A stretch of 7,240 nucleotides of DNA, taken from NCBI GenBank assembly GCA_030641585.1, contig DAOWHE010000043.1:1-7240 (forward strand), read 5' to 3'. Numbering within the stretch: the stretch's first letter is position 1; every line of letters begins with the position of its first letter. The position numbers and the translations under genes were made by a program. This document shows positions 1 to 5,182 of the stretch, piece by piece. This DNA comes from Dehalococcoidales bacterium. Its GTDB lineage: Bacteria; Chloroflexota; Dehalococcoidia; Dehalococcoidales; ARS1013. Below the pieces are notes generated by a model that did no database searches, was not told where the DNA came from, and worked only from the letters and a program-made list of their open reading frames with translations.

Positions 1-157
1 CACTTACCCCAAAAAAGTACTCAGCACAAAGGTGCAGGGTAGAGCCAAAGCTAAAATACCACTTGTCCTTTGGCTTAAGACCATCAATATATTGCAGTTT
101 GTAGCATAAGGGGCAGGACTGGTATAATGAAATCTGGCTATAGCTTAATGGTCTCAT
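1..157 (-). CDS. RecB-family PD-(D/E)XK nuclease, N-terminal part (runs off the left edge)
   Basis: This is a partial gene read leftward from an ATG at 157-155; 52 codons are visible before the window ends. The protein opens with LSYSQISLYQSCPLCYK (residues 4-20), followed by an IDGLKPK segment and FSFGSTLH (residues 35-42). The order Ser-Tyr-Ser, Cys-Pro, Tyr-Lys, then G-x3-H is the N-terminal signature of RecB/AddB/Cas4-like nucleases, in which the histidine (H42 here) is a metal-site residue and an early cysteine can ligate an Fe-S cluster. The catalytic Asp, Glu/Asp-x-Lys and any C-terminal cysteines lie outside the window, so activity and cluster cannot be judged. An in-frame ATG at 187-185 is an alternative start adding ten residues; 157 is preferred because the family usually starts just before the SYS motif and a GAGGT/GTGG stretch precedes it. 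It is divergent from ccdA. The family is fairly sure from motifs; the subfamily (repair helicase partner or Cas4-like) is unknown. Confidence 0.8.
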   Translation of the reverse strand, partial: MRPLSYSQISLYQSCPLCYKLQYIDGLKPKDKWYFSFGSTLHLCAEYFFGVS

Positions 158-186
158 TGTTTGGCCACTACCTCTGGTTTCCCCCA

Positions 187-215
187 TTTACCAATATAGC
201 CGATGTTGTTATAAT
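187..215 (+). promoter_or_regulatory. Predicted sigma-70-type promoter for the ccdA operon
   Basis: A TTTACC hexamer (187-192, four of six matches to TTGACA) is separated by 17 bases from a perfect TATAAT (210-215). Transcription would begin near 222, giving about 70 bases of leader before the ccdA ATG. The -10 lies in the most AT-rich stretch of the divergent nuclease/ccdA intergenic region. It is called from consensus matching only. Confidence 0.45.
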
Positions 216-219
216 AACA
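207..219. promoter_or_regulatory. 13-bp palindrome over the ccdA -10 element
   Basis: TGTTAT-A-ATAACA is a perfect inverted repeat with a one-base centre. It covers the TATAAT of the predicted ccdA promoter and lies 50 bases upstream of the divergent nuclease start, so it could be an operator shared by both transcription units. AT-rich DNA makes short palindromes by chance, so the call is weak. Confidence 0.25.
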
Positions 220-293
220 TATATATTATAGAATATTTCTAGTTCAAAATAACAATCTTACCTAATAAGTAATTTATCAACACAAGTCTGATA

Positions 294-986
294 ATGGAAA
301 ATGTATCATTCTGGGTTGCCCTTGGTGCCGGGCTGGCTTCGTTTGTTACGCCCTGCGTTCTGCCGTTAGTCCCAGTATATATTGCCAGCTTGGCCGGACC
401 GGAGATACTTGAATCCAAAACAAGTGTCAATCGCATGCCTGTTTTCCTGCACTCCCTTAGCTTCGTACTTGGCTTCTCCCTAGTCTTCACCCTGATGGGT
501 GCCTTGGTCGGACTGGCCGGTATTACTATCAATCCCCTATCACCACTGGTTCAGAGAATATCCGGTAGCCTAATTATATTCTTCGGCCTGTTTATGCTGT
601 TAGCTCTCAAGATACCATGGCTGAACTATGAAAAACGTCTATCTCCATCTCTGGGCATGACCAGCGGCTATTTGCGCTCGCTCCTGATTGGAGGCACTTT
701 TGCATTTGCCTGGACACCCTGCCTAGGCCCGATACTGGGTGGTGTTCTAACCCTTGCCTTTAACTCGGAAACAGCCTGGCAGGGTGCTTACCTGTTAGCC
801 AGTTACTCCCTTGGCCTGGGGCTGCCCTTTTTAATAATCGGAGCCGCCTTTAGCTCCATTACCCCGCTCTTGAAACGGAGCTACCGTTATTCTAGAATAA
901 TATATATTATCAGTGGGGTTATTCTAGTGGTGGTGGGAATACTCATACTGACCGGTAATCTGACTCTTCTCACTCTTAATATTTAA
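294..986 (+). CDS. ccdA: CcdA/DsbD-type cytochrome c biogenesis thiol-disulfide transporter
   Basis: This 230-residue integral membrane protein belongs to the CcdA family, which moves reducing equivalents from cytoplasmic thioredoxin across the membrane to extracytoplasmic thioredoxin-like proteins used in cytochrome c maturation or disulfide reduction. The two halves carry the family's paired cysteine motifs: TPCVLPLVPVY (residues 19-29, C21) and WTPCLGPILGG (residues 140-150, C143), the two redox cysteines. Hydrophobic stretches near residues 7-34, 50-76, 85-106, 126-155, 163-190 and 200-228 fit the usual six membrane helices, and the length is typical of stand-alone CcdA. The ATG at 294 is the only reasonable start: an in-frame stop lies 24 bases upstream with no ATG, GTG or TTG between. 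There is no clear Shine-Dalgarno sequence before it, which is odd for the first gene of an operon. It lies 15 bases upstream of the thioredoxin-like gene, its probable electron acceptor. Confidence 0.93.
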   Translation: MENVSFWVALGAGLASFVTPCVLPLVPVYIASLAGPEILESKTSVNRMPVFLHSLSFVLGFSLVFTLMGALVGLAGITINPLSPLVQRISGSLIIFFGLFMLLALKIPWLNYEKRLSPSLGMTSGYLRSLLIGGTFAFAWTPCLGPILGGVLTLAFNSETAWQGAYLLASYSLGLGLPFLIIGAAFSSITPLLKRSYRYSRIIYIISGVILVVVGILILTGNLTLLTLNI

Positions 987-1001
987 TCTATGGGGATAGT
1001 T

Positions 1002-1508
1002 ATGATGAGAAAGCTAATGACAATATCGGTAATGATACTTGCCCTGGCCCTAGTGACAGCCGGATGTACGTCTAAAGGCACTCAGGTAGGCAATGTAGCC
1101 CCCGACTTTGAGCTTAAAAACCTTGATGGCGAGACTGTTTCTTTCAGTGAACTGCGGGGTAGCCCGGTTATACTCAACTTCTGGGCAACCTCGTGCGGAT
1201 GGTGCGTTCTGGAAATGCCTTTCATACAGGAAATATATGAGGACAAGGAATGGCAAGACAAAGGGCTGATGATACTGGCTATTAACAAAAAGGAGACCCC
1301 ATCTTTAGTGAGGCAGTTCATGCAAAGCAACAACTTTTCCTTTCCCGTGCTCCTTGATACCAACGGCGATGTGTCCCTAAAGTATAACGTTACCGGCATC
1401 CCGGTTGCCTTCTTTATAGATAAAGATGGTATAATTCAAGAGAGCAAACTAGGCGCCTTCTCAAGCAAGGCTGATATAGAAAACAGCCTGGAAAAGATAC
1501 TACCTTAG
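1002..1508 (+). CDS. TlpA/ResA-like thioredoxin-fold lipoprotein
   Basis: This 168-residue protein has a short lysine/arginine-containing N-terminus, a hydrophobic signal segment, and a lipobox ending at Cys22 (sequence LVTAGC), so it is predicted to be lipid-anchored on the outer face of the membrane. The rest is a TlpA/ResA/AhpC-TSA thioredoxin fold: APDFELKNLDG near residue 33, NFWATSCGWC with redox cysteines C65 and C68, and the cis-proline motif TGIPVAFFID near residue 135. Such proteins reduce or exchange disulfides in apocytochromes or other exported proteins using electrons from CcdA, whose gene ends just upstream. An ATG at 990 is in frame, but the GGGGA at 992-996 is better placed as the ribosome binding site for ATG 1002 (six to seven bases apart), which also gives a normal signal peptide; ATG 1005 is also possible. 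The CGWC active site differs from the CEPC or CxPC of many ResA/TlpA proteins. The exact substrate is unknown. Confidence 0.88.
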   Translation: MMRKLMTISVMILALALVTAGCTSKGTQVGNVAPDFELKNLDGETVSFSELRGSPVILNFWATSCGWCVLEMPFIQEIYEDKEWQDKGLMILAINKKETPSLVRQFMQSNNFSFPVLLDTNGDVSLKYNVTGIPVAFFIDKDGIIQESKLGAFSSKADIENSLEKILP

Positions 1509-1536
1509 TAAAAATAAGTAGCCAGGAGACTAAGTT

Positions 1537-1848
1537 ATGAGCGATATTCTAGATGAAGCCTACGGCGTAATCCAGTGCAAGGAATGCCCGTGGTATAAAT
1601 CCTGCGTGATGCCGATGAGGTTCACGGCTGAGGACATCCGCCGACAGCTAGCCTCATCAGCCCCAGGGGTGGATATTCCACAGCAGGCTGACCTGGGCAT
1701 TCAAAACCTCATCTCCAGCATGGCCACTGCAGCCCAGAACTCACTGCTGGAAGGCTGTCCCCTCTTTATTGAACGCCTGCGCTCAAGTCCCAAACTTGCC
1801 CAGCGTATAAAGGAAATAATGCAGAACTGGAGCCAAGAAGAGGATTAA
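1537..1848 (+). CDS. Small four-cysteine protein of unknown function, third gene of the ccdA operon
   Basis: This gene encodes 103 residues with an ATG start and a well-placed AGGAGA (1524-1529, seven bases away). I do not recognise the family with certainty. The N-terminus has the cluster C14-x2-C17-x5-C23 in the context QCKECPWYKSCVMP, and a fourth cysteine appears at C74 within EGCPLF; four cysteines arranged this way could bind zinc, an Fe-S cluster or take part in thiol exchange. The remainder is polar and probably helical, ending in an acidic tail. There is no signal peptide or membrane segment, so it is predicted to be cytoplasmic. It starts 28 bases after the thioredoxin-like gene and is almost certainly cotranscribed with ccdA and that gene, suggesting a redox role; that is inference from context only. 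Confidence 0.82.
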   Translation: MSDILDEAYGVIQCKECPWYKSCVMPMRFTAEDIRRQLASSAPGVDIPQQADLGIQNLISSMATAAQNSLLEGCPLFIERLRSSPKLAQRIKEIMQNWSQEED

Positions 1849-1880
1849 GTAGTTACTAATGCAAGGAAAAATCAACCAAT

Positions 1881-1923
1881 CGTCGTCGGCAGAACCCTGC
1901 TCTCTTCTTCTTGCCTGACGACG
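1881..1923 (-). terminator. Hairpin between convergent genes, likely elp3 terminator
   Basis: CGTCGTCGGCA (1881-1891) pairs with TGCCTGACGACG (1912-1923), giving an 11-bp stem with one bulged T (1916) and a 20-base pyrimidine-rich loop. It sits between the stop codons of the four-cysteine gene and elp3. Read on the minus strand, the stem is followed after a few bases by GGTTGATTTTT, a modest T-rich tract, so it better fits termination of elp3. On the plus strand no T-run follows. It could also be a small palindromic repeat. Confidence 0.4.
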
Positions 1924-1956
1924 GGGACAGCATGATTGTTATAACCCATACCAGCC

Positions 1957-3336
1957 CTAGAGTTTCTTAACCATATAGTCTCCCACTAGAGCGTAGCCAA
2001 AATCAGAGCGGTAATACTCCCTGGCGCCAACACCACTCAAAACGGCAATCAGCGGTGTCCCAAACTCTTCGCCAGCTAGCCGCTCCGCCTCAAGCAGCAG
2101 TGCCCTACCTAAACCCCTGTGCTGAACCGCAGCCGGCTTTCGCTGGCCGAGGGAAACCTCAGTACCATAGACATGTAATTCCCTTATTAAGGCTAATTTC
2201 CCATTAGTCTTAAGCCCTAATCCAGCCGGCAACTTAGCCTGAATTCTCATTCGCAGAAGGCCAAACAGTGTTTCCCTCGCGTCTTCAAAGGACAGGAAAA
2301 CCTCCCTACCGCCTGAAGCCTCGTAATCGGCTCTTACCAGCCGCGGCTGTCCAATCCCCCAGCCATCCCGTGCCCGGTGACCATACTCCCGACAGCGGAT
2401 GCAGCGACACTGAGTTGCCTGCTGCTCCATTAGCTGTTTAACTATGTCCCGTAGTGAGTCTTTTAGACCGGCGACAATAAACTTTGCCGGGATATCACGA
2501 AGCACCCTTGAGACCCTGACATACCTGGGTATAATAGCCTTTATGCTGGCAATCAGGTCAGTCATGGTGTCATTATCATATGGCTGATAGCGCCCTTCCT
2601 GATACCACCGCTCCAGCTCGGTGCCGGCTACTACCATGGTGGGATAAAGCTTTAAGCCGTCCGGCCTAAAGCGAGCATCGCTAAATAGCCGGGCTGACAG
2701 ATCCAAATCCCCTTCTGGGGTTGCGCCAGGCAGTCCCGGCATCCAGTGGTAGTGCACCTTAAAACCGTGCTCCTTGAGTAACCTAGTAGCCTTAACCACA
2801 TCTTCCACCTTGTGCCCTCTTCTGACCAGCTTATAGATTCTGTCATCCAAGGTCTGAACACCGAGTTCTACTCTGGTAGCGCCAAATTCAAGCATCCGAT
2901 CTACTTCCTCCTGACCACACCAATCCGGTCTGGTTTCAATGCACAGCCCAACACAGCGGTGTTTAGCCGTTTCGTTAAGTCGCTTCGCCTCTTCCAGGGT
3001 AGCTGACGCCTCACCGTTTAGGGCATCAAAACAGTCTTTAATAAACTGGTACTGATAATCCTTAGGCTGAGCCAGGAAGGTGCCGCCCATTACTATCAGT
3101 TCAATCTTATCCGTCGGGTGTCCCATTTCAGCTAAAACTTTTAACCTAATCTCAATCTGTTTTCGGGCATCAAAGCCGCACTTTATAGCTCTAAGCACCG
3201 CCGGCGACTCTGGTGTATAGCTTTGAGGTATTGCCGCATAGGTAGGGCAGTAGATACACCGCCCCGGGCACTTCATCGGCTGGGTCATTACCGCTACCGG
3301 CGTAACCCCGGATATTGTCCTTGCTAATTTCCTCAT
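1957..3336 (-). CDS. elp3: Elp3: tRNA uridine-34 carboxymethyl-forming radical SAM/acetyltransferase
   Basis: This 459-residue protein is the stand-alone bacterial/archaeal form of Elp3, which uses acetyl-CoA and S-adenosylmethionine to build the cm5 side chain on wobble uridine (U34) of tRNA. The radical SAM domain (roughly residues 15-290) has the CPGRCIYC cluster motif with C23, C27 and C30, MGGTF at 83-87 and ETRPD at 134-138. A linker holds CRCIRC with C310, C312 and C315, matching the zinc-binding cysteines of the family. The C-terminal GNAT domain (about 330-459) has ELHVYG, the acetyl-CoA loop QHRGLG (405-410) and the EYYRSDFGY motif (440-448). The length matches the Dehalococcoides mccartyi Elp3 used for structural work (recalled, not searched). 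No other Elongator subunit genes are in the window. It is transcribed divergently from a Trm9-like methyltransferase, whose family acts on the Elp3 product. The start is an ATG with a weak AAGAGAAG upstream. Confidence 0.95.
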   Translation of the reverse strand: MRKLARTISGVTPVAVMTQPMKCPGRCIYCPTYAAIPQSYTPESPAVLRAIKCGFDARKQIEIRLKVLAEMGHPTDKIELIVMGGTFLAQPKDYQYQFIKDCFDALNGEASATLEEAKRLNETAKHRCVGLCIETRPDWCGQEEVDRMLEFGATRVELGVQTLDDRIYKLVRRGHKVEDVVKATRLLKEHGFKVHYHWMPGLPGATPEGDLDLSARLFSDARFRPDGLKLYPTMVVAGTELERWYQEGRYQPYDNDTMTDLIASIKAIIPRYVRVSRVLRDIPAKFIVAGLKDSLRDIVKQLMEQQATQCRCIRCREYGHRARDGWGIGQPRLVRADYEASGGREVFLSFEDARETLFGLLRMRIQAKLPAGLGLKTNGKLALIRELHVYGTEVSLGQRKPAAVQHRGLGRALLLEAERLAGEEFGTPLIAVLSGVGAREYYRSDFGYALVGDYMVKKL

Positions 3337-3364
3337 GGTAGACTTCTCTTAGAGAATCATAATC

Positions 3365-3394
3365 AGTCTAGCAGGTCTTAGCTGGTAGCGACAA
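3365..3394 (-). promoter_or_regulatory. Candidate elp3 promoter
   Basis: On the minus strand TTGTCG (3394-3389) and TAGACT (3370-3365) are 18 bases apart; each matches four of six consensus bases. Transcription would start near 3358, about 20 bases before the elp3 ATG. A small TTCTC-TTA-GAGAA inverted repeat (3344-3356) overlaps the leader. This is a consensus guess only. Confidence 0.3.
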
Positions 3395-3421
3395 CTGGAA
3401 ATCTTTTCTAGCGGGGTGTTT

Positions 3422-3496
3422 AAGAGGGGCGAAGCCCCTCTTCCAAATCAACTTCCCCTTCCCCTGCGAGGGGAAGGGGATAAAGGGGATAGGGTG
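3422..3496. repeat. Composite G/C-rich palindromic repeat, copy 1
   Basis: Two perfect hairpins lie side by side. The first has a 9-bp stem (3422-3430 with 3434-3442) closed by a GAA triloop. The second has a 12-bp stem (3454-3465 with 3469-3480, alternating C4/T2/C4 against G4/A2/G4) closed by GCG. The second hairpin and the following ATAAAGGGGATAGGGTGA resemble the element at 6805-6860, in the same plus-strand orientation. The element occupies most of the elp3/methyltransferase intergenic region and ends at the methyltransferase start codon. Two non-identical copies in 7 kb, both at gene ends, suggest a dispersed repeat; no transposase is present, so it would be non-autonomous if mobile. 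Confidence 0.6.
3470..3494 (+). other. Putative G-quadruplex motif over the methyltransferase ribosome binding site
   Basis: Four G-tracts on the plus strand, GGGG (3470-3473), GGGG (3476-3479), GGGG (3485-3488) and GGG (3492-3494), are separated by loops of two, five and three bases, which fits the usual G3+N1-7 rule. The third tract is the likely Shine-Dalgarno sequence, and the last G-tract overlaps the GTG start. The first two tracts are also the 3' arm of the 12-bp hairpin, so hairpin and quadruplex would be mutually exclusive. Folding is inferred, not shown. Confidence 0.4.
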
Positions 3497-4141
3497 ACCA
3501 GAGATATATTTAACCAGATAGCACCGAGCTGGTACAACTTCAGGCACTGGTCTATCTTTACTAAAGAGCTTGAGGTGCTGGCAAAGCGCTGGCAGAAGGG
3601 TAAGCTGCTTAACCTGGGCTGCGCCCACGGTCCCGACTTTTTACCCTTCAAGCAAAACTTTGAGCTATATGGTGTGGACTTTTCACCCGAGATGATAAAA
3701 TATGCCCGAAAATACGCCCAGAAATTCAATTTTGAGGTAAAGCTGGCGGTGACTGATGTCAGGCACCTACCCTATCCTGATGAGACCTTTAACTGGGCAA
3801 TATCGGTAGCCACCTACCACCATATAAAGAGTGAGGCGGAAAGGCAAAAGGCGCTGGGTGAACTAAAGCGGGTTCTAAAACCGGGGGGTGAAGCCTTTAT
3901 CACTGTGTGGAACCGCCATCAACACAGGTTCTGGTTCAGCTCAAAGGAGGTGGCTGTCCCATGGCGACAGAGGGGCAAGACGCTGCAGCGCTACTACTAC
4001 CTGTTTTCCTACGGCGAGCTGGAGAGACTGGTAAAGAGGGCTGGCTTTCAGGTACTAAAATCCTTCCCCGAAAGCTCCTACCACTTCCCGCTTAAAGCTT
4101 TTTCTAAAAACATCTGCCTGCTGGTGAAAAGGAACTATTAA
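3494..4141 (+). CDS. Trm9/ALKBH8-like SAM-dependent tRNA wobble-uridine methyltransferase
   Basis: This is a class I methyltransferase of 215 residues. It has motif I LLNLGCAHGPDF (residues 38-49), the acidic SAM-binding segment GVDFSPEM, then DVRHLPYPDETFNWAISVA followed by TYHHI, and RVLKPGGEAFITVWNR. Beyond the general fold, the HH(I) after motif IV, the VW after motif VI, a VPW, and a late RYYYLFSYGELERL block match features I recall from yeast Trm9 and human ALKBH8 (VHHW/IHHF, CWA/VWA, VPW, RYYH-L/F-REGEL), which methylate cm5U34 of tRNA to mcm5U34. Elp3, which makes cm5U34, is the divergent neighbour. Start choice: an ATG at 3416 is in frame, but its 26 extra residues are read entirely from the palindromic repeat; GTG 3494 has AAAGGGG five bases upstream and begins TRDIFNQIAP, resembling the Trm9 start VYNEIAP. 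The methyltransferase class is firm; tRNA specificity is inference. A generic UbiE-like methyltransferase is the alternative. Confidence 0.83.
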   Translation: MTRDIFNQIAPSWYNFRHWSIFTKELEVLAKRWQKGKLLNLGCAHGPDFLPFKQNFELYGVDFSPEMIKYARKYAQKFNFEVKLAVTDVRHLPYPDETFNWAISVATYHHIKSEAERQKALGELKRVLKPGGEAFITVWNRHQHRFWFSSKEVAVPWRQRGKTLQRYYYLFSYGELERLVKRAGFQVLKSFPESSYHFPLKAFSKNICLLVKRNY

Positions 4142-4151
4142 GCCAGCCGAT

Positions 4152-4180
4152 TTGCCTAATTACAGCTGGATTGGTAACAT
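4152..4180 (+). promoter_or_regulatory. Candidate promoter for the permease cluster
   Basis: TTGCCT (4152-4157) and TAACAT (4175-4180) are 17 bases apart, each with four of six consensus matches. They begin about 11 bases after the methyltransferase stop, so the four downstream genes may have their own promoter. The -10 is embedded in the palindrome at 4171-4186. Evidence is consensus spacing only. Confidence 0.35.
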
Positions 4181-4186
4181 TACCAA
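4171..4186. promoter_or_regulatory. 16-bp palindrome TTGGTAA-CA-TTACCAA, candidate operator
   Basis: Seven-base arms with a two-base centre form a nearly perfect dyad of the size bound by small dimeric repressors. It covers the predicted -10 element of the permease cluster, the position expected for a repressor site. No regulator gene is in the window and I do not recognise the motif. Confidence 0.4.
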
Positions 4187-4190
4187 AGAC

Positions 4191-4203
4191 ACCCATTATG
4201 GGT
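4191..4203. promoter_or_regulatory. 13-bp palindrome ACCCAT-T-ATGGGT, second candidate operator
   Basis: Six-base arms around a single T, five bases after the first palindrome and just downstream of the predicted transcription start. The two dyads have different sequences, so they would not be sites for one protein; alternatively this one is a small leader hairpin. Confidence 0.3.
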
Positions 4204-4254
4204 TAGAACAATAAATGGAGAAGTCAGATAAGTAACAAGAGGAGGTCACCGAGA

Positions 4255-4755
4255 ATGCTTATCCCAACGATAGTAATGGGCGTAATTGCCGTTATTGTTC
4301 TTATTATTGCCTATCAAAAAGGGGGTGGGGAACACATTCTGGGTCTAAAATCGGCCGGCCATCTCCTGCTTGAGGTTATGCCACTACTAATTTTTGCCTT
4401 CATTGTGGCTGGCATAATTCCGCTTCTCATCCCCACTGAAATGATATCCAAGTGGGTAGGCGCTGAGTCTGGCCTCCGGGGTATCCTAATTGGTTCCGCC
4501 ATGGGCGGTCTTACGCCGGGTGGTCCCTTCGTTAGTTTACCTATTGCCGCCGGGCTGCTGCGTGCCGGGGCAAGTATCGGCACCCTGGTAGCCTTTATGA
4601 CAGCATGGTCACTATGGGCAGTCAGCCGATTGCCAATGGAGGTAGGCCTGATGGGTTGGAAATTCACCGCCATCCGCCTTGCCTGTACCTTCATCTTCCC
4701 CATAATAGCCGGACTGATAGCTAACCTATTCTTTTCCCGTATCAATGTCCTTTAA
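4255..4755 (+). CDS. Half-size permease of the ArsP/DUF318 (COG0701-like) group
   Basis: This 166-residue, very hydrophobic membrane protein has about five membrane segments (residues 2-20, 37-60, 74-102, 107-123, 134-160). The core GGLTPGGPFVSLPIAAGLLRAGA (starting at residue 84, split by the Pro-Gly pair) resembles the TPxCSC-x-PI-x-GLxRAG repeat of ArsP-type permeases. The cysteines of that motif are absent here (GGPFVS instead of FCSCS), and the protein is about half the usual length, so it would have to act as a dimer or with a partner. No second half-gene is adjacent. Substrate is therefore unknown; arsenical export should not be assumed. The start is firm: a perfect AGGAGGT (4240-4246) lies eight bases before the ATG. 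It leads a same-strand cluster of four genes with 20 to 33 base gaps. Family assignment is moderately sure. Confidence 0.83.
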   Translation: MLIPTIVMGVIAVIVLIIAYQKGGGEHILGLKSAGHLLLEVMPLLIFAFIVAGIIPLLIPTEMISKWVGAESGLRGILIGSAMGGLTPGGPFVSLPIAAGLLRAGASIGTLVAFMTAWSLWAVSRLPMEVGLMGWKFTAIRLACTFIFPIIAGLIANLFFSRINVL

Positions 4756-4788
4756 GTAGTAAATAAAAATATTGAGGTGAGCTAATCT

Positions 4789-5007
4789 ATGATAGTCAAA
4801 ATTAAATGCCCTAAATGCGACGCCGAAAGCAGTATCTCCCTGATTGATCCAAGCTACCAGGGACCTTACAAGTGCTGGAAATGCAGAGGGTTGTTTTCTA
4901 TTAGGCTGGAGGATAACAAGCTCAAGAGCTGTGACCCCTTGAGCCAGGAAGAATTTAGTAAACTTATGGAAATAGAAGCCCTGAAAGCTAAACTCAGACG
5001 AAAATAA
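4789..5007 (+). CDS. Small zinc-ribbon protein
   Basis: This 72-residue, probably soluble protein has two CxxC knuckles: CPKC (C7, C10) and CWKC (C29, C32), an arrangement typical of a single four-cysteine zinc ribbon, with a spacing of 18 residues between knuckles. After the ribbon there is a lone C48 and a charged, helical, basic C-terminus (residues 52-72) rich in Lys and Arg. GAGGTGA (4774-4780) lies eight bases before the ATG, a good ribosome binding site. It follows the permease gene by 33 bases and precedes the desulforedoxin gene by 20, so all are likely cotranscribed. The fold is convincing; function is not recognisable. The basic tail would suit contact with nucleic acid or another protein, but nothing in the sequence decides this. 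Confidence 0.83.
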   Translation: MIVKIKCPKCDAESSISLIDPSYQGPYKCWKCRGLFSIRLEDNKLKSCDPLSQEEFSKLMEIEALKAKLRRK

Positions 5008-5027
5008 TTAAAAGAAAGGGGGTGACC

Positions 5028-5150
5028 GTGGGCATTGAAGCAGTTGGGGGAAAATACCGGTGCAATGTTTGCGGCAACGAGGTAGTAGTCACCAAGGTTG
5101 GCGGTGGCACACTTGTTTGCTGCGGGCAAAATATGGAGAAAATAGGATAG
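5028..5150 (+). CDS. Desulforedoxin (free-standing FeCys4 protein, 40 residues)
   Basis: A GTG-initiated gene encodes 40 residues with the full desulforedoxin signature: YRCNVCGNEVVV, then GGGTLVCCGQNME. The iron ligands are C12, C15, C31 and C32, so the spacing C-x2-C-x15-CC equals that of the 36-residue Desulfovibrio gigas desulforedoxin and of the N-terminal domain of desulfoferrodoxin. The protein would bind one iron in a tetrathiolate site and act as a small cytoplasmic electron carrier, in some relatives linked to superoxide reduction. No superoxide reductase domain follows; the stop TAG comes directly after. A GGGGG (5018-5022) precedes the GTG by five bases; an in-frame GTG at 5022 is a less likely start because it overlaps that site. 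It lies 20 bases after the zinc-ribbon gene and 32 before the tautomerase gene. Confidence 0.87.
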   Translation: MGIEAVGGKYRCNVCGNEVVVTKVGGGTLVCCGQNMEKIG

Positions 5151-5182
5151 CAAGCCATTTTTATCATAAGGAGAAGGTTATT

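Noticed and set aside
43..75. 8-bp inverted repeat AGCCAAAG/CTTTGGCT with a 17-base loop
   Set aside because: It lies within the nuclease coding sequence, has no T-tract on either side, and is short enough to be chance.
99..128. TTGTAG plus perfect TATAAT as a plus-strand promoter
   Set aside because: It is inside the nuclease gene and its -35 matches only three of six bases; the promoter at 187-215 is better placed for ccdA.
239..532. 97-residue minus-strand open frame over the start of ccdA
   Set aside because: It overlaps clear ccdA coding sequence and shows no recognisable motif; it is a shadow frame.
3448..3729. Minus-strand open frame across the methyltransferase start and repeat
   Set aside because: It runs antisense to well-supported motifs and its C-terminus is repeat-encoded; no sign of coding.
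4789..5007. Zinc-ribbon protein as a Trm112 partner for the Trm9-like methyltransferase
   Set aside because: Tempting, since Trm9 needs Trm112, but the cysteine pattern and the basic helical tail do not match the Trm112/YcaR pattern I recall, and it groups with the desulforedoxin cluster.
5060..5182. N-terminal extension of the tautomerase frame from an ATG at 5060
   Set aside because: The extension overlaps the desulforedoxin gene in another frame; Met-Pro at 5183 with a strong ribosome binding site is the family's true start.
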